Part shown: piece after piece, positions 8,070 to 15,306 of the stretch
How positions within the stretch are numbered: the first letter of the stretch is position 1
How the letters are laid out: each line of letters opens with the position of its first letter
Assembly: GCA_027315255.1 (NCBI GenBank)
Contig: DAHUYL010000043.1
Location: 1 to 38,981 of the forward strand
Source: Solirubrobacterales bacterium
GTDB taxonomy: Bacteria; Actinomycetota; Thermoleophilia; Solirubrobacterales; Solirubrobacteraceae
Direction of reading: 5' to 3'
DNA length: 38,981 bases
Translations under genes and position numbers: made by a program
The notes under the pieces: generated by a model
Database searches by the model: none
What the model was told of the DNA's origin: nothing
The model's input: the letters and a program-made list of their open reading frames with translations, nothing else

Positions 8070-10535
8070 TTACAGATACCGTCCCGACGGAGCCGAGACG
8101 CCCAGGATCGCCCGCGCGCTTCCCAGCGTCGGATGCTGTGCGGTCACGGTCACGGCGCCCGTTGCCCCCGCGACCGACCGGATGAAGGCGCCGCCGACGC
8201 CTCCATAGGCCGCGAAGTCGAACGGGTTCTGGCCGACCAGCACGGCCGGGCCCCTGATCCCGAGCGTGACCGCCCCGCCGACGTAGGGACGCTGGTTGCC
8301 GAACGCGTCGAGCGCCCGGAACGTGAGCCTCGTCGCATCCGAGCCGTCACCGTCGAGCGCGACGTCGTCGAGCTCGAGCACGAGGCGGTCGAGCGACGGA
8401 TCGGAGGACATCTGCACGGATGCGATCGGTGCGCCGCGGACGTAGCCGTCGATCCGAAGCGTCGGCAGCGTCGATCCGTCCACGGTCAGGTCCGCGAACG
8501 CGGGCGGATACGCGAGCGCGCCGTAGTTCGCGGTGTCCGGCGCCGCGCTGGCGAACGGCTGGTCGTCGAGATAGATCTCCAGCAGGTCGCAGTTGGTGGC
8601 GATCATCGCGCCCGGCCCGGGGCCGCCTGCCGGCGACTGCGGGCTGAAATCCCAGAAGAACGCCGGCAGGATCACCGGAGCGATCGCAGGGTCGACCTGG
8701 GAGCGGTAGAACGCGGCGCCCGGCTTGGGGACGCGGAAGCTGTCGAGCACGCCGGTCCACTTCAGCGCCTGCCAGACGGCACTCCCTCCGTTCAGCGACG
8801 CGTAATCGACACTGCACCATCCGAGCAACCCGGCGTACGCCCCGTTCGCCCGCGCGAGCTGGTGGACCTGCGCGTGCAGGCGGGCCTGGGTGCCGAGCGT
8901 CGCGCTGCTGTCGATCCAGCGGTAGCGCCGCGGTCCGTCGAGTGCCCCCACCGCTTCGCTGACGATGTACGGGAGCCCTGGGATCGGTGGCGCCAGGCTC
9001 GCGTTGCCGTCCACCGAGTGGTAGTCGTCGTAGGCGAACACGTCCTCGTTCCAGCCGGCGGTCGACTGCGTGTCCATCGCCCCCGTCGTCTGTCGCGAGC
9101 CGTCGAGCTCGTAGGCCAGCGCGCGCGCCTGTGCGTAGAGCTCCTGGTAGTCGCTCGTCGTCTCGTCCAGGCGCGTGCCCCACAGGATCACAGACGGGCG
9201 GTTGCGATCGCGCAGGACCATGTCGCGGACGTTCTGGAGCATCAACTGCTGGAACCTCGGCCCCCCGAACTGCCGCCAGCCGGGCGGCTCCTCCCAGACC
9301 ATCAGCCCGAGTTGGTCGCATGCATCGAGGAAGTGAGGCGACTGCGGGTAGTGCGAGCAGCGAACCATGTTGCAGTTGAGCTCGCTCCTGATCAGCTCGG
9401 CGTCGCGATGCTGCATCCGCCAGGGCGCCGCCATCCCGACGTAGGGGAACAGCTGATGACGGTTGAGGCCGAAGATCTCGAGCCGCTCGCCGTTCAGATA
9501 GAAGCCGTCGGGGGTGAAGGTCGCCTCGCGGAACCCGGTCCTGACGTCGAACACGTGCGGTGTGACGCCGGTCCCGCTGAGCCGAGTGCGCACCGTGTAC
9601 AGCTTGGGGTTGCCCGGCGACCACAGCGTCACCGCAGCAGCTGCACCGAGCGTGAGCTCGACGACGGTGACACCTGCTGACAGCGACACCTCGAGTGACT
9701 GCTCGCCGAGGCTCTGCGAGCCGTCCAGCAGCTCGGCCGTGAGCACGACCGGACCGGGCGGCCGGGACGCGGCGTCGACCGTCACCTCGAGCGTCAACGC
9801 CGGCATCCCGCTCAGCACGTCGGTGGAGCGCACGAACACGTCGGCGACGAACGCCGCAGGGACCAGTCGCAGCGTCACGTCACGGTAGATGCCGGCGGGC
9901 ATCAGGAAGTCGATCGCCTGCGGCTGGCCGGCGCTGATCTGCGGCGGCACGTCGAGGAGCCGGCCGTCGACGATCACCGCAAGCACGTTGTCGCCGTCGA
10001 TCAGTCCATGCGTCAACTCGATCGACCACGGCAGGAAGCCACCCTGGTGCTGGCCGACCTCGATCCCGTTCAGGTAGACGGTGGCGTCGGTCATCGCCCC
10101 GTCGAAGTCGACGAACACCCGGCCGCCGATCAGTCCGGCTCCGGAGAAGTGCTTGCGATAGATCCACACCTGCTCCCAGGCCGGCGGGTTCCAGTCACCC
10201 CACGAGAGCGGCGTCACGGTGTGCGGCAGTGTCACCTGCCGGTAGGAACCGTCCGCGAAGCGAGGCGCCTCGGAGCCGGCGACGTACGCGCCGCCGAACA
10301 GCCAGCCCTGATTGAAGTTGTAATCGACGCCCGGCGGGGCGAGCCGGAGCGCCGCCGGGCTCCGGGCGCCAATCGCCGCGCCCCCCGCACGCAGCCAGCC
10401 TCGGCGGAACACGAGCCCCGCGCCGAGGATCGCCGCCCCGCCCAGGGCCTCGCGCCGGGAGACGCCCGCTTCGCCCACCCCCGTGCCGAACGACCGGGCG
10501 GCCGACGCTTCCTGTGACGGCTCCCGAGAACGCAC
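8070..10535 (-). CDS. Tat-exported GH2 family glycoside hydrolase
   Basis: 821-residue exo-glycosidase of family GH2 (beta-galactosidase/glucuronidase/mannosidase-like). A twin-arginine signal (VSRREALGG, about 25-33) is followed by the sugar-binding jelly roll (about 70-235), an Ig-like domain (about 236-345), the TIM-barrel (about 346-600) and C-terminal beta domains. Barrel motifs include GLNRHQ and CSHYPQ. The acid/base region reads WGTRLDETT, so the usual Asn before the catalytic Glu (E458) is Asp; the nucleophile is in YIVSEA (E527). The GTG at 10535 gives the longest form. A GTG at 10478 would give a more typical short Tat leader. It lies 18 bases after the small gene at 10554-10715, same strand. 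Substrate is unknown; the nearby GH79 hints at uronic or complex glycans. Confidence 0.88.
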   Translation of the reverse strand: MRSREPSQEASAARSFGTGVGEAGVSRREALGGAAILGAGLVFRRGWLRAGGAAIGARSPAALRLAPPGVDYNFNQGWLFGGAYVAGSEAPRFADGSYRQVTLPHTVTPLSWGDWNPPAWEQVWIYRKHFSGAGLIGGRVFVDFDGAMTDATVYLNGIEVGQHQGGFLPWSIELTHGLIDGDNVLAVIVDGRLLDVPPQISAGQPQAIDFLMPAGIYRDVTLRLVPAAFVADVFVRSTDVLSGMPALTLEVTVDAASRPPGPVVLTAELLDGSQSLGEQSLEVSLSAGVTVVELTLGAAAAVTLWSPGNPKLYTVRTRLSGTGVTPHVFDVRTGFREATFTPDGFYLNGERLEIFGLNRHQLFPYVGMAAPWRMQHRDAELIRSELNCNMVRCSHYPQSPHFLDACDQLGLMVWEEPPGWRQFGGPRFQQLMLQNVRDMVLRDRNRPSVILWGTRLDETTSDYQELYAQARALAYELDGSRQTTGAMDTQSTAGWNEDVFAYDDYHSVDGNASLAPPIPGLPYIVSEAVGALDGPRRYRWIDSSATLGTQARLHAQVHQLARANGAYAGLLGWCSVDYASLNGGSAVWQALKWTGVLDSFRVPKPGAAFYRSQVDPAIAPVILPAFFWDFSPQSPAGGPGPGAMIATNCDLLEIYLDDQPFASAAPDTANYGALAYPPAFADLTVDGSTLPTLRIDGYVRGAPIASVQMSSDPSLDRLVLELDDVALDGDGSDATRLTFRALDAFGNQRPYVGGAVTLGIRGPAVLVGQNPFDFAAYGGVGGAFIRSVAGATGAVTVTAQHPTLGSARAILGVSAPSGRYL

Positions 10536-10553
10536 GCGCAGGCGTGCAGTATC

Positions 10554-10715
10554 TCAGGGGTGATGGCGGTGCATCTCGCGGTGGCCGCGGCGGATGATCC
10601 CGATCATCTTGATGTTGATCACGGCGAACCGCCACGCCTGCCACGGCAGGAAGGTCCGCAGGAACACCGTGAAGCGGGTCGGCTTGGAGACGTAGCGGAG
10701 CTTGTCGTCGCTCAT
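10554..10715 (-). CDS. 53-residue basic protein linked to the flavoprotein gene
   Basis: Small gene beginning ATG AGC GAC GAC and ending in a His-rich MHRHHP tail. It starts 3 bases after the stop of the sulfide:quinone-reductase-like gene, with GGAG placed 6 nt upstream inside that gene's end, so it is clearly cotranscribed. The protein is basic (many Arg/Lys), with an aromatic centre (FLPWQAWRF) and a short hydrophobic stretch (AVINIKMIGII) that is amphipathic or membrane-surface-seeking. I do not recognise a named family. Position suggests a membrane-docking or accessory peptide for the flavoprotein (inference). Codon use looks native. Confidence 0.75.
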   Translation of the reverse strand: MSDDKLRYVSKPTRFTVFLRTFLPWQAWRFAVINIKMIGIIRRGHREMHRHHP

Positions 10716-10718
10716 CGT

Positions 10719-12164
10719 CTACTCCGGAATGTGCTGCCAGCCGGGGCGCAGGCGCGCCTTGTACAGGAACAGGTGGTGCAGGATGATCTTGATCCAGTGG
10801 CCGGCGAGGCCGATCTCGCCGAACGTGCGATCGGGGTCCCGCCCGTATTCGGGGAAGCGCTCGTAGTCGGGCACGATCGGGTAGACGATCATCGACGCGG
10901 CCGTGCCGGTGAACGGGTTGGCGCCCGCGGAGGCGACGCAGGCCGCGCCCATGTCCGCCATCGAGGCGGTGTGGTGCGGCTCCGAGGCGCCACCGATCAT
11001 GTCGACGACCGAGCGGGCGACCGTCTTGCCGATCGTCGCCGACGGCATCCCGGTCCGGGGCGGCGCCGGTGCGATCACCGTTCCGTTCGGGCTCGTGCGC
11101 GGGACGGAGATCGCATGCGGCGGGGCGAACGCGATCCCGGCCGCGAACACGTTCGCGTACTCGGGTGACTGGTAGGTGCGCGGCCAGTCGTCCGCCTTCC
11201 ACTCCGCGTACGGCTTCTGCGTGTAGTCGGCGTCGACCCGCATGAAGCCGTTCGGCATGAACAGGCGGTCGGTGATGTCGGTTCCGTCGCGTCCGATCGC
11301 CTTCAGCCCGACCCCCGTGAACGGCGGCAGCAGCATCGCGAAGTCGAATGGCTGCTCGTCCGTGCTTCCGTCGAGCGTCTCGTACAGGATGCGGCCCGGC
11401 TCGACCCTGTGCACGTGCGCGCGGGTGATCCAGTCGATGCCGCGCTCGGCGAACAGCGACGCGTTGAAGGTGCTGGACGGGGTCACGTAGCCCTTGTGGC
11501 GCAGGTGCATCCCCGCCATTCCGAAGTCGCCGAGCTCGTACTCGTTGGTGATCCAGGTGATCTCGGCGCGGTCACGCACGCCGCGGCGTCGAAGCTCGAA
11601 CTCGAGGTTGACGATGTACTCGAAGGCGGCGCCCTCGCACGTGCACGTGCCGTGGCCGACCCCGACCAGGAACTTGCGCCGCTCGCCGCGGCGCATCCGC
11701 TCGACCTCCTCGTCGAGGGCGGCCGCCGCCTGCACGGCGTGGCCGGGAGTGCAGACGGATTCGCTGTGACCGCCGTCCGGGCCGAGCCCTTCGGTCTTGT
11801 CGAAGCGCAGCGCCGGCCCGGTCGCGTTGATCAGGAAGTCATAGGGCACCTTCGAGGTCGTTCCGTCGGCCGCCTCGGCGAGCACGTAGGGCGTCCCGGT
11901 GTCGAGGTCGCCGTCGGGGTGCAGCTCGCGCGCTGCCGCGAGCACGAACTCGATGCCGGCCCGGTCGTAGACGGGGGCGAGCGGGAACGTGACCCGCTGC
12001 GGCTTCATCAGGCCCACTCCGACCCAGATGTTGGACGGGACCCAGTTGTACTCGGGTCGTGGCGAGACGACCGTGACGCTGTGGTCCCTTCCCAGCCAGC
12101 GCCGGGCGAATGCGGCGGCTGTGTGGCCAGACACGCCGCCGCCGAGGACGACTACGCGGCTCAT
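10719..12164 (-). CDS. Sulfide:quinone oxidoreductase-like FAD flavoprotein
   Basis: 481-residue pyridine-nucleotide-disulfide-type flavoprotein resembling sulfide:quinone oxidoreductase and flavocytochrome c sulfide dehydrogenase. These enzymes oxidise sulfide to sulfane sulfur and pass electrons to quinone at the membrane. The N-terminus has the FAD-binding VVVLGGGVSG motif and a second FAD region (NVFAAG) lies near 338-343. Candidate redox cysteines are C138, C174/C176 (in HGTCTCEG) and C409 (in MGAACVAS). The C-terminal about 40 residues (GHWIKIILHHLFLYKARLRP) look like an amphipathic membrane-docking end. The ATG at 12164 is set by a strong GGAGGTGAG 6 nt upstream. It lies downstream of the TDT transporter and is coupled to the 53-residue gene. 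A general NAD(P)/FAD oxidoreductase role cannot be excluded. Confidence 0.82.
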   Translation of the reverse strand: MSRVVVLGGGVSGHTAAAFARRWLGRDHSVTVVSPRPEYNWVPSNIWVGVGLMKPQRVTFPLAPVYDRAGIEFVLAAARELHPDGDLDTGTPYVLAEAADGTTSKVPYDFLINATGPALRFDKTEGLGPDGGHSESVCTPGHAVQAAAALDEEVERMRRGERRKFLVGVGHGTCTCEGAAFEYIVNLEFELRRRGVRDRAEITWITNEYELGDFGMAGMHLRHKGYVTPSSTFNASLFAERGIDWITRAHVHRVEPGRILYETLDGSTDEQPFDFAMLLPPFTGVGLKAIGRDGTDITDRLFMPNGFMRVDADYTQKPYAEWKADDWPRTYQSPEYANVFAAGIAFAPPHAISVPRTSPNGTVIAPAPPRTGMPSATIGKTVARSVVDMIGGASEPHHTASMADMGAACVASAGANPFTGTAASMIVYPIVPDYERFPEYGRDPDRTFGEIGLAGHWIKIILHHLFLYKARLRPGWQHIPE

Positions 12165-12170
12165 GGGTGC

Positions 12171-12179
12171 CTCACCTCC
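12171..12179 (-). promoter_or_regulatory. Strong ribosome binding site deciding the flavoprotein start
   Basis: GGAGGTGAG on the minus strand, 6 nt before ATG 12164. It rejects an 18-residue upstream extension in the same frame. Confidence 0.8.
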
Positions 12180-12215
12180 AGATGGTAGCTCGCGGCACGC
12201 ACAACCATACAGTAA

Positions 12216-12233
12216 CACAAACGATCCATTGTG
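12216..12233. promoter_or_regulatory. Inverted repeat in the upstream region of the flavoprotein gene
   Basis: CACAA-N8-TTGTG within an AT-richer 88-base gap between the transporter stop (12253) and the flavoprotein start (12164). Its position is suited to an operator or promoter-proximal site. No assigned regulator; the short arms make chance occurrence possible. Confidence 0.3.
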
Positions 12234-12252
12234 GAGTGGGAAGCTCCGGCTG

Positions 12253-13455
12253 CTACGCCGTGGCAGCGCCTGCGGCCAGCGCCGGAGCAGCGCGGAACAG
12301 CGTCCCGCGCGAGCTGCCGCGCGCCGTGCGGGCGATCACGATCAGCCATGCGCACACGAGCAGGCCGTACAGGGCGACGCTCGCGCCCGTCAGGAACCGG
12401 GCATGCGTGTCGAGCGCCAGCTCCGAGGTTCCCGTCACGACCGTCCCGACCGGGAACGTGAAGCTCCACCAGGTGAGCGCGAACGGAAGCCCGCGGGCCA
12501 GCGCCCGCAGCGTGATCGCCGCCGCGATCGCGAGCCAGCTGATCGCGAACCCCCACACCGGAACGCCGTACAGGACCGCCATCGCGTGCATCGCCGAGGC
12601 GTACGGCGCGCCGATCGCTCCCCGCGCCGCGTGACCCAGAAGCCCGGCGGCGGTGACCGATTGGCCGAGCGGGCCGAGCACGATCCACAGCGTCGGAACC
12701 ATGCGAGCGGGACCGATCCCGTGGCGCACGAGCCGGTGCCACAGGAGCGCGATCACGTTGAGCGACATCAACAGGCTGATCCCGAACATCGCATACAGGA
12801 CGAGCAGCAGGGCGAGGCGATCCTGGCCGGCAGGCAGATGGGCGATCAGCCCCGCGCCGGTCGCGGCCGACACCATCGGCGGGACGACGGGCATCAGCCA
12901 GCTGCCGAACGTGTCCCCGAGCTCGGCCCGCATCTCCGTGAACAGCAGGTAGGGGATCGCGACCGCGCTGAGCAGCCCGCTGACCGTGCCGAGCGTCCAC
13001 AGAACCTCGTCGATCCGGACCGCAGCCCCCGCGCCGACGAGATCGCGCCCGACCAGGAGCGCACCGGACCCGACGGTCAGCATCGCCATCGGCGGGGCGC
13101 CGTAGAACGGCGCCATCGCGATCGTCCGGTGGTGGGCCCGCGCAGTCTCGCGGAAGCGGATCCAGTGCACGGCTGTCGCGGTCACGAGCAGCCCGAGCAT
13201 CGTCGCGGCGAGGACCCAGACGGCGACTGCGACCGCGGTGAGCGCGGCGCTCCTGACCGGGAGCAGCGCCGCCGCATTGGCGACGATGCCCGTTCCCATC
13301 ACCGACGCGAACCAGTTGGGGCCGAGGTTCGCGAACACCTCGCCGGGGCGGTCGAGCTCGGCCAGCAGCCGCCTGCGGCGCGGCGTCGGCGGCTCGCCAC
13401 CGGGCGAGTCGCACATGCTCGGTGGCGCCTGCTCGGCGAGGACCGTATCGCTCAT
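12253..13455 (-). CDS. TDT-family (TehA/SLAC1/sulfite exporter-type) membrane transporter
   Basis: 400-residue integral membrane protein with about ten hydrophobic segments, opening with GPNWFASVMGTGIVA, the hallmark of the tellurite-resistance/dicarboxylate transporter family. The family includes TehA, plant SLAC1 anion channels, MAE1 and yeast Ssu1 sulfite exporter. The region FALTWWSFTFPVGT near the C-terminus also fits. The ATG at 13455 is preferred; 11 more residues upstream look unconserved. It is divergent from the LysR gene, with a perfect palindrome between, and upstream of the flavoprotein on the same strand. With a sulfide-oxidising neighbour, export of an oxidised sulfur anion is a reasonable hypothesis, not a demonstration. 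Confidence 0.88.
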   Translation of the reverse strand: MSDTVLAEQAPPSMCDSPGGEPPTPRRRRLLAELDRPGEVFANLGPNWFASVMGTGIVANAAALLPVRSAALTAVAVAVWVLAATMLGLLVTATAVHWIRFRETARAHHRTIAMAPFYGAPPMAMLTVGSGALLVGRDLVGAGAAVRIDEVLWTLGTVSGLLSAVAIPYLLFTEMRAELGDTFGSWLMPVVPPMVSAATGAGLIAHLPAGQDRLALLLVLYAMFGISLLMSLNVIALLWHRLVRHGIGPARMVPTLWIVLGPLGQSVTAAGLLGHAARGAIGAPYASAMHAMAVLYGVPVWGFAISWLAIAAAITLRALARGLPFALTWWSFTFPVGTVVTGTSELALDTHARFLTGASVALYGLLVCAWLIVIARTARGSSRGTLFRAAPALAAGAATA

Positions 13456-13509
13456 GCCCGGGATGTTGCGCCCTCGACCCGGCCGCAACCAGTCCGATCC
13501 GGGCGCTCA

Positions 13510-13526
13510 CATTCCAGGATGGAATG
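13510..13526. promoter_or_regulatory. LysR-type operator palindrome
   Basis: Perfect dyad CATTCC-AGGAT-GGAATG between the divergent transporter and LysR genes. It contains the T-N11-A core typical of LysR-type boxes. It abuts the TATCTT -10-like hexamer (13527-13532), so binding could autorepress lysR and act on the transporter promoter. It overlaps the first possible ATG of the regulator, which argues for the later GTG start. Confidence 0.65.
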
Positions 13527-13532
13527 TATCTT
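13527..13532 (+). promoter_or_regulatory. Candidate -10 element for LysR gene
   Basis: TATCTT ends 6 nt before GTG 13539, consistent with a leaderless mRNA. It shares the 12-mer GTATCTTGCGCG with the GH79 promoter region. Confidence 0.4.
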
Positions 13533-13538
13533 GCGCGA

Positions 13539-14468
13539 GTGGCCCGCTCCCCGTCAGATGCCGAGCCGCTGCCCGGTGGCGAGCTGGCGGCGTTCGTGGC
13601 GGCGGTCGAGAGCGCCAGCGTGCAGGGCGCCGCGGACGCGCTGGCGCTCACCCAGTCGGCGGCGACCAAGCGGATCCGCCACCTCGAAGCCCGGCTCGGC
13701 GGCGAGCTGCTCGAGCGCGGTCGCTTCGGCGTCCGCCCGACTCCGCTCGGGCGCACCCTGTATCCGCTCGCCAAGCGGGCGCTGCTCGCGCTGTCCGAGG
13801 TCGGATTGGCGGCCGAGCGCTCCGCGCAGGCGGCCACCAGGCAGCTCGAGCTGAGCGCGAGCCTGACGATCGGCGAGTTCCTGCTGCCCGCCTGGCTGGC
13901 GGCGTTTCGCTCGGCGCGCCCGGACATCCATCCCCAGCTGGAGGTCGTCAACTCGAGTGCGGTGATCGTCGCGCTCCGCGAACGCCGGGCCGAGATCGGG
14001 TTCGTCGAGGGGCTCGATCCCCTCGACGAGTGGGAGGCGATCACGATCGGACGCGACCGGCTCGTCGTCGTCGTCGCGTCGGGCCATCGCTGGGCCCGGC
14101 GGCGCGCCGTCCGCCCCGGCGAGCTCGCCTCCGAGCCCTACCTGACCCGCGAGCGCCGCTCCGGCACCCGCGCGATCGCCGACGCCGTGCTGGCGAACGC
14201 CGGGATCCAGCTGCAGCCGGCGCTCGAAGCGGCCAGCCTGCAGAGCCTCAAGCGCGCGATCCACGGCGGCGGCTTCACGCTCATCTCCGAGCTGACGATC
14301 GAAGCCGAGCAGCGGGCCGGCACGCTCACGGGGCTCCCGATCGCCGGGCTCGACCTCGGCCGCGACCTCAACGCGATCCGCCCGCGGCGGGGGCATCGCA
14401 GCGAACCCGCCGCGGCGTTCTGGCGGTGGCTCGTGCGCCAGCGGGCGGCCACTACGCCGCCGGCGTAG
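13539..14468 (+). CDS. LysR-family transcriptional regulator
   Basis: 309-residue LysR-type regulator. The N-terminal winged helix-turn-helix reads FVAAVESASVQGAADALALT followed by QSAATKRIRHLEARLG, then RPTPLGRTLYPLAKR. The substrate-binding-fold effector domain starts near residue 85 (LELSASLTIGEFLLP). The start is ambiguous: ATG 13524 lies inside the operator dyad and has no separated Shine-Dalgarno; GTG 13539 follows a -10-like hexamer by 6 nt and is preferred. It is divergent from the TDT transporter, the classic arrangement in which a LysR protein regulates the neighbour and itself. The effector is unknown; a sulfur compound is plausible from context. Its 3' end overlaps the tail of the TetR remnant by 17 bases. 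Confidence 0.88.
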   Translation: MARSPSDAEPLPGGELAAFVAAVESASVQGAADALALTQSAATKRIRHLEARLGGELLERGRFGVRPTPLGRTLYPLAKRALLALSEVGLAAERSAQAATRQLELSASLTIGEFLLPAWLAAFRSARPDIHPQLEVVNSSAVIVALRERRAEIGFVEGLDPLDEWEAITIGRDRLVVVVASGHRWARRRAVRPGELASEPYLTRERRSGTRAIADAVLANAGIQLQPALEAASLQSLKRAIHGGGFTLISELTIEAEQRAGTLTGLPIAGLDLGRDLNAIRPRRGHRSEPAAAFWRWLVRQRAATTPPA

Positions 14469-14757
14469 CGATCGCGGTCAGCTGCGCCAGCGACTCGCGG
14501 ATCAGCTCGCTCAACCGGCGGGTATTCGAGTCCTCCACCCACCGCTCGAACGCGGCTCGAAAGACCGCGACCGCGACCTCCGCCGTCAGCCGCGCGACCG
14601 GCTCGGCGACTCCGCCTGCCCGAAGCGCCTGCCTCAGCGACTCCCCGAGCGACGCGAGCTTGATCAGCTCCCGCTCGCGCAGCTCCGCGCTGGCCGCGAT
14701 GATCGCCGTGCGGCGGCGCGCTAGCTCGAGACGTCCGTCGAGGAATTCGCCGACTGA
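14452..14757 (-). pseudogene. TetR-family regulator remnant, C-terminal half only
   Basis: A minus-strand open frame ending at 14452 reads as the ligand-binding C-terminal part of a TetR regulator: RLELARRRTAIIAAS, ELRERELIKLASLGESLRQA and VAVAVFRAAFERWVEDSN. The DNA-binding N-terminal half is absent. No usable start codon occurs in this frame before the sequence turns into the divergent SDR remnant near 14757, so it cannot be translated as a regulator. The pair looks like a former TetR/target-gene divergent unit whose central part was deleted. Confidence 0.7.
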
Positions 14758-15236
14758 CTCGAGCGTCGCGGTGTGCGGCTGTCGGTCGTGCGCCCCGCGC
14801 GTCCGTGCACGGCCCGGGCGACCACGGCTTCGTCCCGGTTCTGATCGAGATCGCCCGCGAGCGGGGGGTGTCGGGCTACATCGGCGACGGCGCGAACCGC
14901 TGGCCGGCGGTGCATCGGCTCGACACCGCGCGGCTGTACCGGCTCGCGCTGGAGCAGGCGCCGGCGGGGTCGGTCCTGCACGCGGTCGCCGAGAGCGTGC
15001 CCACGCGTGAGATCGCCGAGCGGATCGGCCAGGGCCTCGGCCTGCCGGTCGTGTCGGTCGCCCGCACGGACGCGGAGCAGCACTTCGGCTGGATGGGGGT
15101 GTTCTGGGGGCTCGACGCGCCCGCCTCGAGCGCGCTGACCCAGGCGCGCTTCGGCTGGCACCCGACCGAGCCGGGGCTGCTCGAGGACCTCGACCAGCGC
15201 CACTACTTCGAGCAGCCGCAGCCTGCGACCGTTTGA
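14758..15236 (+). pseudogene. NAD(P)-binding SDR/epimerase-like remnant, C-terminal part, frameshifted
   Basis: The plus strand from 14805 reads as the C-terminal third of an extended/atypical SDR: HGPGDHGFVPVLIEIARE, YIGDGANRWPAVHRLDTARL, and PTREIAERIGQGLGLP. The family-like lead-in GVRLSVVR lies just upstream (14770-14793) in a different frame, implying about one base lost between 14794 and 14804. An in-frame stop (TGA, 14755-14757) precedes it. The Rossmann TGxxGxxG motif and catalytic YxxxK are missing. A GTG at 14805 could yield a 143-residue fragment, but without a cofactor site it should be inactive. Confidence 0.75.
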
Positions 15237-15248
15237 GGACCGTTCGTT

Positions 15249-15283
15249 CCGTGGCTACCGGTCTAGTGGACCGGTAGCCACGG
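15249..15283. terminator. Perfect 15-bp hairpin between convergent SDR remnant and hypE
   Basis: CCGTGGCTACCGGTC / TAGTG / GACCGGTAGCCACGG: perfect 15-bp arms with a 5-nt loop. It is placed between the remnant's stop (15236) and the hypE stop (15307), so it can end transcription from both sides. There is no T-tract, as is common for GC-rich actinobacterial hairpins. Confidence 0.75.
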
Positions 15284-15306
15284 CAGCACCGCCTGCTCGG
15301 GCCCGC

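Noticed and set aside
14721..15203. 160-residue minus-strand frame opposite the SDR remnant
   Set aside because: Composition is shadow-like and it lies antisense to a recognisable SDR tail.
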